DNA from: a virus
DNA length: 54,283 bases
Direction: 5' to 3' (one strand)
Virus record (IMG/VR): IMGVR_UViG_3300044568_001017
Coordinates: 1-54,283 of that record
Below the pieces are notes generated by a model. It saw only the letters and a list, made by a program, of their open reading frames with translations, was not told where the DNA came from and made no database searches. Shown one piece after another: positions 20,182 through 30,500 of this stretch (the first letter of the stretch is position 1; every line of letters starts with the position of its first letter). A program made the position numbers and the translations under genes.

Positions 20182-20713
20182 TCAAGATTCCAGTCCAGCC
20201 TTAACATTCCCGAATGTTCCTATTGATTTCTGCCCTACAGGAAACTGGTCAGAAATCTTGCAAGAATTTATTGACGTTGTTCTAGTCAACGGAACAATCA
20301 ACGTACCCGGCTTAGGTGACGTAACGCCAGAACAGATCGCTCAGATCGAAGAAGATTTAGCTGACCAACAGAATCAGATTGATGCGTTAGAAACATTGGT
20401 AGCAACTGAGACTGCAGCAGTTGATGTTCGTCTTGATGCTCTTGAAGCTAACCCAGTAGTTAAAGTAAGATACGGAACTATTACTTCAGTTGTTACTGGT
20501 GATTCAGTTAGAACAGTAACATTCGCAGCACTTCCTTCTACATCGTATGGAGTATCTATAACTCCTATCTGCGATGCAACAATTGGAGCATCGGCTACAC
20601 CATTATTCGCTTTGGTTGCTGCTGGTCAAACAACTACAGGATTCTCAATCCGTATTGAAAATAACATTTCCCAAATAACAAGCGTGGACTGGATGGCGGT
20701 TCACACTTCGTAA
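20174..20713 (+). CDS. Hypothetical tail protein with short coiled coil
   Basis: I use the ATG at 20174 (179 aa), which overlaps the previous gene by 8 nt, rather than an earlier codon deep inside it. Residues about 50-95 form a heptad-like helix (QIAQIEEDLADQQNQIDALE), and the rest is a beta-rich domain, the usual layout of a small trimeric fibre or fibre adaptor. No signal peptide. Function is inferred from shape only. Confidence 0.6.
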   Translation: MDNQDSSPALTFPNVPIDFCPTGNWSEILQEFIDVVLVNGTINVPGLGDVTPEQIAQIEEDLADQQNQIDALETLVATETAAVDVRLDALEANPVVKVRYGTITSVVTGDSVRTVTFAALPSTSYGVSITPICDATIGASATPLFALVAAGQTTTGFSIRIENNISQITSVDWMAVHTS

Positions 20714-20740
20714 GTAATAAGCCATAAGAAAACCAAATAT

Positions 20741-20899
20741 ATGACACCACTAAAAGGAACTGATCCTCGCCTCGTCTCTGGCGGCTCACCAACTCGCGGT
20801 AAGATCGGCGAAGGTATGGGCAATATGCCAAACCTTGGAGCCAAAAAGCCTAGCATCTACACGACTGCTGGCACTCCAAAACAAGGCTACCAGAAGTAA
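20741..20899 (+). CDS. 52-aa small basic protein
   Basis: A complete short frame with its ATG in the AAATATATG context typical here. The product is rich in Gly, Pro, Lys and Thr (GTDPRLVSGGSPTRGKIGEG) with no membrane segment. Its stop codon directly abuts palindromic site 7 and the next gene begins in that palindrome. Similar short Gly/Pro proteins are common in environmental podoviruses between tail genes. Confidence 0.6.
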   Translation: MTPLKGTDPRLVSGGSPTRGKIGEGMGNMPNLGAKKPSIYTTAGTPKQGYQK

Positions 20900-20915
20900 T
20901 TATCGTTAACGATAA
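20900..20915. promoter_or_regulatory. Palindromic site 7, TTATCG-TTAA-CGATAA
   Basis: Perfect copy. It touches the upstream stop and its last base is the A of the next ATG, so a bound protein would cover the start codon region. Confidence 0.9.
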
Positions 20916-21877
20916 TGGGTGATACCCTCAAAGAGATGGCAGAACTCGTAAAGGGTTTTGTCGGAGATAGTGGCGTGTGTTCTGATGAGAGAGCTTTCAA
21001 AGCAATCAATCAGGCTAGACGCTTGCTATGGAATAAACGCGCATGGACTTCTCAAGAAGAGTACGTTCAGATTTGTTGCGTTAACGACTGCTTCACTCTA
21101 CCTAACCGCTATGAGCAAATCAAGCTCGCGTGGGTAGGGAATGAATCAGTATCGTTAGCTGACGAATGGTTCAATGCTACCAATGCTTTTGCGTTGAATG
21201 CTGACCAATCCTGCCATCGTTTGATTACGGAGGTAGGAGGAAAGCACGTTCTCTTCAGAGACTACACCACCCACTTCTATCGTTTAGGAGTGATGTTAGA
21301 AAGCGCAGAAGACATCGGCGTGACTCTAACATTTGAAGTACAAGACCAGTATGATACCTATCATACAATCAAAGTAACTGGGGTTAATCCACCAGAACTA
21401 GCTCAATCTGATCTATTGATCAAAGGAGTAAGGTCAGTAGCTAAACCCGCAACAAAAGGTAGAGTAAGAATATATGCGTACGATACCGCGCTGGAAGCAA
21501 AAACACTAATCTCAGTCTACCAACCTAATGATGTTAACCCATCATTCCGTAGATTCAAAGCACCAAGAACGTGCGAGTGCATCACTCTGTATGCTTCTAA
21601 GAGATACTTTGATCTGGTAGACGAACAAGAGCTAGTTGAGTTCATCCCAGACTCAATGATCTACGCTATCCTTGCTCTGAACTCCAGAGACAACAGGAAA
21701 GCGCAAGAGTTCTTGATGAACCTAGACCTTGCCATCAAAGAGCAGGAGAAAGAAATGGAGAACGAAGAGATACCAACTGCCGCTCCGATTCGATTTGCTA
21801 ACTATAGCAGAGCAGAAAACCTAATCGGTTCTGACCTACTATCTCCATCAGCTAACGATTACTTTCTATATCGGTAA
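20915..21877 (+). CDS. Tail tubular/head-tail adaptor-like protein
   Basis: The 320-aa protein begins with a helical segment (EMAELVKGFVGDSGV) followed by FKAINQARRLLWNK and FTLPNRYEQIKLAWV, a layout typical of podovirus tail tubular protein A or similar adaptors. A beta-rich middle and a helical C-terminus (LDLAIKEQEKEMENEE) follow. Position between hub and internal proteins agrees. Its start is inside palindromic site 7. Assignment is by resemblance of layout, not a search. Confidence 0.55.
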   Translation: MGDTLKEMAELVKGFVGDSGVCSDERAFKAINQARRLLWNKRAWTSQEEYVQICCVNDCFTLPNRYEQIKLAWVGNESVSLADEWFNATNAFALNADQSCHRLITEVGGKHVLFRDYTTHFYRLGVMLESAEDIGVTLTFEVQDQYDTYHTIKVTGVNPPELAQSDLLIKGVRSVAKPATKGRVRIYAYDTALEAKTLISVYQPNDVNPSFRRFKAPRTCECITLYASKRYFDLVDEQELVEFIPDSMIYAILALNSRDNRKAQEFLMNLDLAIKEQEKEMENEEIPTAAPIRFANYSRAENLIGSDLLSPSANDYFLYR

Positions 21878-22227
21878 TGACTGCATATGAGATCGCAAAC
21901 AAATGGCAATTACAATATGGAGATGAATCTTTACAAGAAAGAATCGACTGGCACAAAGAATTTGGGCTTGTTTTTATAACGCCTAAGATATTTATTCTAG
22001 CAAGCGAATTAAATTATAACCCATTAACAAAATATCTAGATATGCAAACATCAAATACTAACGCATGGTTTATAGAGCTAGCTGCAAATGCAACTGGTGA
22101 ATCATTGTTTGAGCATATCAAAAGAATCCTTCCTAATAAAAAAGAATGGGTTTTGTGGTTGCGTAGGGGAAGCAGTAAGTTACACGCCTATAAATGGGAT
22201 GAGTTTGCTAGAAAGGCAGGAGTTTAA
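21877..22227 (+). CDS. Small protein resembling an acyltransferase-like phage product
   Basis: The 116-aa product shares one base with the previous stop. It has alternating hydrophobic strands (FGLVFITPKIFILASEL) and a WVLWLRRGSSKLHAYKW segment. The size and strand/helix pattern recall the small acetyltransferase-like internal proteins of T7-type phages (the gp13 region), but key motifs are missing, so I call it hypothetical. Confidence 0.55.
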   Translation: MTAYEIANKWQLQYGDESLQERIDWHKEFGLVFITPKIFILASELNYNPLTKYLDMQTSNTNAWFIELAANATGESLFEHIKRILPNKKEWVLWLRRGSSKLHAYKWDEFARKAGV

Positions 22228-22229
22228 TT

Positions 22230-23045
22230 ATGGGTGGATCAGCAAAAAAATCTAAGACAGCACAGTATATCGAACGGCCCGGAGATGCTTTACTCAAAGA
22301 TTTACCTCAATATGAACAAGCGGCAAACAAAGCTACCGCCGCTAGGTTGGCTGAGATTGAAAGGGTAATGCCGGGGGCTACGGCCCAACGTGGGCAAGCT
22401 AGTGACATTATATCCTCATGGATGCGAGCAGAACTCCCTAAAGACGCGCAAGAACAAACCATGCGGAGCATTGCAGAGTTTGGTGGGGCAGGATTTAACC
22501 CAGCAACAGCGGGTAGGTCTGGTGGATTCCAGATGGCGCAAGGTATGGTTCCAAGACAATATGGACTACAAGCTACACAACTCCAAGAAAAGGGAGTTAG
22601 CACAGCAATGGGCTGGCAACAACTAGCTGACTCATTTGCTTACGATCCATTTGAAACAGCAGGATTTGTTGGCCCATCACAAGCGTATGGACAACAGAAA
22701 GCAGCAGCAGAACAATACGATGCTAAAGTAAACGCTGCTAACCAAGCATCTAAAACCAATCAGATTATCGGCGCAGTAGGAACAGCGGTAGCAATTGGGG
22801 CTGCTCCATTTACAGGCGGTGCATCACTTGGACTTCTGGGAACTACGCTACCTATGATGGGTGGAGGAAGTGCTGGAGGTGGTGGTGGTGGCGGCGGAAT
22901 CGGTCAATTCGGAGGAGGAATGACTAATCCATTAGCAGGAGGCTTTATGCAAGGCGGAATGCAACCGGGAACAAATCTTACAGGAATGTTCCAATCAGCG
23001 ACTGGAACTGTTCCAAAAGCTACATTACCAGTTTACGGAAGATAA
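22230..23045 (+). CDS. Internal virion/ejection protein candidate (271 aa)
   Basis: The N-terminal half is Gln/Ala-rich and helical. Residues about 170-215 are hydrophobic and Gly/Ala-rich (NQIIGAVGTAVAIGAAPF), followed by a Gly stretch with eight consecutive glycines. Such helical-amphipathic plus glycine-rich proteins occupy the slot of internal or ejection proteins between tail tube and large core proteins. The order of three such genes here supports an ejectosome role. The family is not identified. Confidence 0.55.
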   Translation: MGGSAKKSKTAQYIERPGDALLKDLPQYEQAANKATAARLAEIERVMPGATAQRGQASDIISSWMRAELPKDAQEQTMRSIAEFGGAGFNPATAGRSGGFQMAQGMVPRQYGLQATQLQEKGVSTAMGWQQLADSFAYDPFETAGFVGPSQAYGQQKAAAEQYDAKVNAANQASKTNQIIGAVGTAVAIGAAPFTGGASLGLLGTTLPMMGGGSAGGGGGGGGIGQFGGGMTNPLAGGFMQGGMQPGTNLTGMFQSATGTVPKATLPVYGR

Positions 23046-23050
23046 CTATT

Positions 23051-24586
23051 ATGGCAGAAGATAATATATTAGCAAGTAACCTAGCACAACTGGGTGGGCA
23101 AATCTCCTCAACATTCCAGAATGTTGCATTACAAAACCAATACAAGAATGCACTGCCCGGAATACAGCAAGCCTTCCAATCTGCTATGACAGACTTTGAT
23201 GCTGGCAGAAGCGGAGCAGGGTTCAGCAAGATCATGGCAGTAGCTATGGAGAACCCTAACAATCCAATGATCCAGAACATTAGCCAGATGGCATTCAAGG
23301 CTGGTCAGTTTGCTTCTGATGATTACTTTAAGAGTCAGACCATTGATGTAGCTAGGGCAAAGGGTGGTGGAAGACAACTTACGCAAGAAGAAGTAGACGC
23401 ATTTAATGAGTTTGGAACAGATGGAGATACATCAACAGATTATACTACAACTGTAACAACACCATCACAACCCGCCCCAAGAACTGGATTACCAGCAACG
23501 CAACAGATTACGCAACCGCGCATTGGGAAAGATGGCGTTGCGATTGTTACTGATGTTAACGCCCCAGATGGACTGCCAACAAAGACTGGTAATGAACCAC
23601 CACAAGTTGATTTAATTACACCACTATCCGAAACGGATATAGTCGGCGCACAAGCATCCACAGCTTCACAGATAAGGCCACAACAAGTAGATGATACATA
23701 TCAACTCAAGGAAGATGAGCAAAAGTATGATGCAAGTTTTCTTCAAAAATATGGATTAGATATTGATACTGTAGTTGGAAAACGAGTTCTTACTAAGCAA
23801 GAACAAGAACTTAGCATCAAAAAAGTTCTTGGAGGAAACACCGAAAAAACTCTCCGTACAAAAGATATAAAAGAAAATGAAGCGAAAGCTCTAAAACTTG
23901 AAGCATTATACGATAAACTGCAAACCGCCGATAGAACAATACAATCAAGTAAGACACTCAAGGAGATTGTAAGGCTTTCTGGAAATGATTTAGATAATGT
24001 TGATTTAGATATTGAAGGTGAAAAAGAATCTGCCATTTACACCGCAACTATTAGAAATCCAGATGGAACCGAAACATCAAAAGAATTGTCATCTACACAA
24101 TACGAAGCATTAAGAGTAATTAAAGTTGATTCTGGAAACGCTTCTGACATTAAATTTACTGTACCAAAACCTAAAGCTAAATCAGAGACTCAGCGCGGAC
24201 TACCAGCGGCACAACCTCCTCCAGTTGCTCCACAAATCCCAGAAGCAGCAGGAAATCCATTCGCAGCGAAGCTAGAAACAATACAGAAAACTGAAACCGT
24301 AGAAGGCAAAAAGAAAGTAGTCCAAGAAGTATCTAGGGTAATCGAGACAGTCACAAGACTTGAACAGACTCTTGCTGGACTAGCTAAAGGTGAAATGCCA
24401 GAAACGATAGACTACCTACCTCGCGCTAAAAAAGCGGCACTTCAAGGCACTGATCTTGCTGGTCTGAAAAAAGAATTTAATATCTTGGCAAACCTAAAAC
24501 CAGCTATAGAGTGGGTAAAGAAGAATCCCAATGATCCAAAGGCTGCTCAAGCCGCCGAAGCAATCAGACAACAATTAGGAATATAA
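23051..24586 (+). CDS. Internal virion/ejection protein candidate (511 aa)
   Basis: A mostly helical, charged protein rich in Gln, Lys and Glu. The first 100 residues are Gln/Ala/Met-rich; the middle (about 215-330) is Lys/Glu-rich coiled-coil-like, and a Pro-rich linker (about 385-405, QPPPVAPQIPEAAG) precedes a helical C-terminus. It lies between two other presumed internal proteins and is likely ejected with DNA, like T7-type core proteins. No enzymatic motif was seen. Confidence 0.55.
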   Translation: MAEDNILASNLAQLGGQISSTFQNVALQNQYKNALPGIQQAFQSAMTDFDAGRSGAGFSKIMAVAMENPNNPMIQNISQMAFKAGQFASDDYFKSQTIDVARAKGGGRQLTQEEVDAFNEFGTDGDTSTDYTTTVTTPSQPAPRTGLPATQQITQPRIGKDGVAIVTDVNAPDGLPTKTGNEPPQVDLITPLSETDIVGAQASTASQIRPQQVDDTYQLKEDEQKYDASFLQKYGLDIDTVVGKRVLTKQEQELSIKKVLGGNTEKTLRTKDIKENEAKALKLEALYDKLQTADRTIQSSKTLKEIVRLSGNDLDNVDLDIEGEKESAIYTATIRNPDGTETSKELSSTQYEALRVIKVDSGNASDIKFTVPKPKAKSETQRGLPAAQPPPVAPQIPEAAGNPFAAKLETIQKTETVEGKKKVVQEVSRVIETVTRLEQTLAGLAKGEMPETIDYLPRAKKAALQGTDLAGLKKEFNILANLKPAIEWVKKNPNDPKAAQAAEAIRQQLGI

Positions 24587-24589
24587 TAA

Positions 24590-27500
24590 ATGGCTTTCGA
24601 CATAGACGTTTTTCTAAAAGAAAGTGGAAGTGGCGTTGTTGAAAATGAGAGTCAGACAGAGAAACCTCAATCAGTTCAACCCAAAGAAACTGCATTTGAT
24701 ATTGATACATTCCTAAAAGAGAATGTTTCTAATGTTCCAGTAGTATCAGAGCAAATCCAACCGCAAGAACCATCTGGTATCCTAAGACAAGCAGCAGACA
24801 TCCCACTTAAAGTAGCTCAAGGTGGAATCAGTTCAGTAAAAAGTTTCACTGATTTATTCGGCGCAGACAATGCAATGTCTAAAGAGTTAGCTGGATACGA
24901 GAAGTGGGTTGGTAGCCTAGTATCTGCTGAGTCCAAGAAGGACGATGAAGAGATCGCTAGGATTCTAAAGGATGCAGAAAACAAGGGAGTCTACGATAAG
25001 GTTGTAGCTGGTCTTCAAGCATTCTCTAAAGCTCCACTAGAAATGACAGCGCAAAGTGCTGGGTACATGATACCGCAACTTGCCGCTGGTGTGCTAGGAA
25101 AAGCCGCGCAGTTTACTAAAGCTGGTATCATTGGAACACAAGCTGCCATTGGATTTGCTCAAGGAGCAGGGCAAGCTAAAGGAGACATCTACGAATCGAC
25201 ATTAGATTATCTACGCAAACAAGGTGTGTCAGAAAATGTAGCGAACGATAAAGCAATCGAAGCCCAAGCAACGCTAGGAAAGAACCTAGATCAGATTTTA
25301 TTGAGTGCTATAGGGAATGCTTTGACATCTTCAACTGGTGCTGAAGCTATCGCAACCCGTATACTTATCAAGCAAGGCAAGGAAGCAACTGGTGGTGCTA
25401 TCAAAGGATTTTTAAAGGGAGTTGCCGCAGAATCTCCTTTGGAAGCAATTCAAAGCGCACAACAAGAAGTTGCTAAGAATGTTGCTATACAAAGAGAAGG
25501 TGGCGATGTGCCTACGTTCAAGGGTGCTATCGAGAGTGCTACTACTGGCGCGGTAGCTGGTGCATTTATCGGTGGGCCACTGGGTGCATTTGAAGCAATG
25601 AGTGCAGAGCAGAAGGCAGAGATAGACATTACCAAAGAAGCCAATCGTAAGGCGCGTGACCTAGAAGCACCCGATACAGCAACGCAAGCTATAGCAGCAG
25701 CGATTACTAACCTTGAGCGAGGCATTGATAATAAAAGAAAAGACCTAGATGTTTTAGAATCAACCTCACCAGAGGCATCGAAACTACGCTTAGACATTGC
25801 CGCTGACCAAAAGATTTTAGCTCAATCCAAAGAGCAAGCTAACAAATTAGGATTATCGGAAACGATAACAGAAGCAGAGAAGCAACAGATTGAGTTAGCT
25901 AAACAGATAGCTGCACCCGAAGTTGTCGCAGTCGCAGAAGCTGTAACACCCGCACCAGTAGAACAAGTAGTCACGCCACCAGTAGAGGTTGCACCAACCA
26001 TCGCAGAAACCGCGCCAGTTGAGCCAGTAGTAAGCCAAGAATTTAAAGATGAACTTGAAATGTCTGGAGTTGCTTACGATGGAGATACAAGGTATTCCGT
26101 CCAGCAATCTTCTAATGGCACATTCAGAGCGGAAAGAATTGTAAACGGAAAGAAGGAAGATATTCAAATTGGATTGCCAGACATTGAAACGGCACAAAAT
26201 GTAATCTTTAATTCAGTTGGAAAAGAAGTTCCTGCAATAACAGCAGAAACTCCTGCCATAACAATGCCAGAAATTCAACAGCAAGTTCCAAGTGGGATGT
26301 CGGTTGAGGAAGCCAAGGCATATCTTGAAGAAAGAAATAAATCTACAATCCTTGGATACGCGCCAGAAGATATTATGGCTATGCAACAAGGAAAGCGTGT
26401 TGCCAGAACTATTCCTCCCGCACCAGTCATCGAGCAAGCTGCACCAGCAGAAGCTCCCGCGCCAGAGGTTGCGCCTACTTTATGGGTTGCTCCAGAGCAA
26501 AAACTTACTTTGCAAGAAAACAGAGCATTGCAGATAGCCAACCTAAAAGGGACGGAAAAACGGACTGGTAATATTACTTTTGTTCCAGAAAAAATGATGA
26601 CTCCGCAAAGGTTGCAATCATTAAGAACGGAACAAGAATCATCTGGAACATTGAAGCAATTTCCAAGAGGGGGAAAGTTTATTGAGATAAAAATGATGGC
26701 AGATGTGACTGGTGATCCAAATGCAAAGGGATGGGCTATCATTGATCGCAGAACTGATCTTAATAGGAGAGAATGGATTGCTCAAATACCAAATCGAGAT
26801 GAAAGAATTTTGGCTGGAAGTATTGCAAATAATGAATCACAAAAGATTGTTTCTGCAATAAAAGAAGGAAGTATTACACAAGAAAGATCAAATCAACTTG
26901 TTGATGAGGCAGTAAACAATCAAATAATTTCATCGGATTTTGCTAATAATTTAAAGACTGAAATCAGTAAGTCCACCCGCGCAGTATCGGAAACGATAAC
27001 GGAGCCAGCAGAAGAACAAGGAGGTATCTTAAAAGAAACTGCTAAATTTGCTGACGAAGCTTTGCGCGAGCGAGATAAAGAAGTCGCAAGATACAAAAAG
27101 AAAGCTGATGCAGAACGTAAGGCGGGGCGTGAAGAGATGGCGCAACGATATGAAGGAATGATAGACGATTTAATGTCTGTCCCTTCTGAAGATTTTAAAA
27201 AAGATGTAATTGAAAACCCTGAATATTACATTGAATCAAATATTGATCCATTTCTGCGATTCAAAAACAAAGAAGTAAATAGAGCCACCCCATTAACACC
27301 ATCTAAACGCAAAAAAGAATCGGGCGGCGTTCTAATCCCCACCAAAGAAGACTTCATCCAAGCAGGGCAGAACATCTACGAGGCTGGCATGGAGTTTGGT
27401 GCTTGGGCTAAACAGATGATCCAGAGATTCGGTGATGCGGTGAGAGAGTTCCTTGGTGATGTATGGCAAGCGGTGAGTGGTGCGCCAGCGAAGTTAAATG

Positions 27501-30500
27501 AACTGATGGGTTACTTGCCGGGTAAAGGTGAGGCTGGATCGGTGAACCTTGGCAGCGGGAAACCAGCAACTGAATCAAAAAATGCTTTAGAACTAATTCG
27601 CGGAAACTATGGTGAGTTGAGCGATATGATCAACAAGATCATAGATAGTAATCAAAAAATCGCTGATGCTCTACAAAAGATACCCGTTGAACTAACAAGC
27701 AGGAATTCCTTTGATGGAGAAACTGTAAGAATTAGCAAGAGCTTCTCTGGGCTTAAATTAGTTGACGCAATCAACCACGAAATCACTCACTCATTTCTAG
27801 CGGTAGCATTAAGGGAGATTCCTTCATTCCGTGAAGCGATTAACTCAATCCGTCTTGATGCAATTGAGAGAGCAAAGTATTCAAATGACATAAGTTTTAG
27901 GGGCGCAGTTAGTCTAATAAAAGAAGCGCAAGGCTTATCTAGAGGGCTAATCTATACTAAAAGGGACACAGAAAATTTAAGCCAATACATGATCAGAAAT
28001 ACCAATGGCTTAATGTATTTGTGGAATTTGGATAAAACAAATCCTCCATTTACATACGAGATTTTTGAAACTGCTTATGCATTAGCATCCAACGATGAAT
28101 TCTTGGCTCACCTTATGAGTGACAAAAGATTCCGTGATGAGCTAAAAACATACAAGGTATTCACGCCAGACAATAGGAATCTCTTCCAGAAGTTTATAGA
28201 CTCTATCAAGGGCTTATTCCAAAAATTAACAAAGGTTGAGAAGACTGTTCTTGATAAAGCAATGGAGCAAGTTGAGCGAGTTGTTCAACTACCAGAGTAT
28301 AACCCTCGCCCAATTGAGGGACTTGCAGAAATGCTAGCTAAATATGAACAAGGTGATGCCCCAATAGAACCAGAAGCAGAGACAATCACCGAAGCAATGG
28401 GTCAAGGTCTGGATATTGGCAAAGAAGATAATATGCCAATCAACAATAAGATTGAGAGTCATATTAAGAACTTCGCTGTTGTCCGTGGGTTCTTTGAGTC
28501 TGCTAGTGATAGGTTGCGTAGAGCAGGGTTTAAAAAACTAGCTACAGCTATTGATGATTACTATGACCAAGCTCAACGCCGACTTGGATTCGCTAACAAG
28601 ATTCTTCTCCCAGCTTTTGATGAGTACGCAAAACAATCTAAAGCAAACAAGAAAAAGATTGATGAAGAAGTTAAGATGTTCTATGCCGCGCAAGAAAACA
28701 AGCGTGATACGGCTGAGTTCTTTGATGAGTTGAACCCAATCACTCAGAAGATTGTAACTGCTTGGCAGAAGTTTGGTGAAGAATCTGGTAAAGATAACCA
28801 AAGAATCGGAATCAAAGTTTTTGATCGTGGACTACAAAGGTTTCGACCAATCGGACGAGTAGATAAATTCTTCCCTCGTATTCTCAAACCAAAGTACAAA
28901 CAGGCATTGATGGAGCCAGACAAATATCAGAAAGAATACAACGAGATTGTAGAAGCCTTAATGAAGTCTGGAAGAATCGAGAAACCAGAAGACGCAGAGC
29001 GTTACATCTCTAACTACGAAGGAACTGGCACTCAGAAAGACTACTTCTCAGGTATTGAATCTGCCCGTGGTCAAGCACTCCCAGAGGAATTGTATGACTA
29101 TTCCATGCAAGTGATGACGGACTACGTTGCACGATGGGCGCAACACGCTAGTCGAATCGAACAATTCGGACAGAAACTTGGTGAGAACTCGATGACACTT
29201 TGGAATAGATCAAGAGCATCAACTAGAGATCGCAGGACAATCGACTACATTACCGCTGCTCAAGAACGAGTAGAAGGATACTTCCCAAATGATCCTTTCG
29301 TGAAAGGGATGGCGGCATTGAACATCTGGGCATCGGGATTGCAGTTAGGAAACCCAGCATCAGCTACGATGAACCTTGTTGGTGGCACTACGCTGAATGC
29401 CATGATCGGACAACCCGGCGCGGCTTCTAGCTACGTTGAGTCCCTTGTGGAGCTACGCAAACTTGGTAGCAATCTAAAAGACGCTAGAGAAAAAGGAATC
29501 ATCTCGCGTGATCTGATGAATATCGTAGGAGATCACCAAGAAGTTCTCGATCAAAATGGGATCGCTAAAGCTGGACAGAAGACTGCTGACTTCTTATTGA
29601 AGTGGTCAGGTTTCACTCCAGTAGAGCAGATGGTCAGAACACAAAGTCTGATTATCGGAAAATCATTCTTGAGAAAGACACTATCTAGCTACTCTCAAAA
29701 TCCAGATAGTTTATTCTCTAAACAAGCTAGTACATGGTTAAGCCGAAACAATTTTGATATTGATAAGCTGCTCGTTGAGCAAGGAAGCGGCCCAGAGACA
29801 GACAAGTTGATGCGCTACTTCGCTACTGCTTCCCAAGGTGGTTACACAATTTCACAGACTCCTATCTTCATTGATACACCGATTGGTAAATTCCTTTTCA
29901 AGTATCAGAAGTTCTCTACCCAAGTCATGCGTCAAGCATGGAAGAATACGTTTGAGCCAGCGTGGAAGGCCGTCACGTTTAAAGGTGAGACGATGCAACT
30001 GCCATCTGAAACAAGGCAGTTGCTCTATAGACTGAGACTAGCAGAGGCTAGGGAGATCGGAGACAACCGAAAGATTTCATTGGATGAGATACCACAGAAG
30101 GTATCTAAAGCAGAAGCAAAGGCATTAACTCTCATCCCTGTGATGATGTGGCTTGCCTCTGCGTATGTAGGTGGTGAAGCTATCCTGCGTTTGAGGGATG
30201 TTTTGTTTGGCGTAATGATGAAGGGGCCAGACTACGAAGACATCTTGAAAGCGTTAGAAGATGATGAAGACGATGATGAACTTTATCTAGGACTTCAACG
30301 CGCATGGTACAATCTGATTGGTATCGGTGCGCTAGGATTGATCGGCAACTACGGGCAGTTCTTCATGGACTGGCAGGATCGTGAGCGCGTCAAGAATCCG
30401 CTAGACCCACCAGCACTTAGCCTAGTCAAAGAAACTGCTACTCTGATTCAGAACGTAGCAGACCAAGGCACAATCACTAAAGGAGACATCAACAATTATG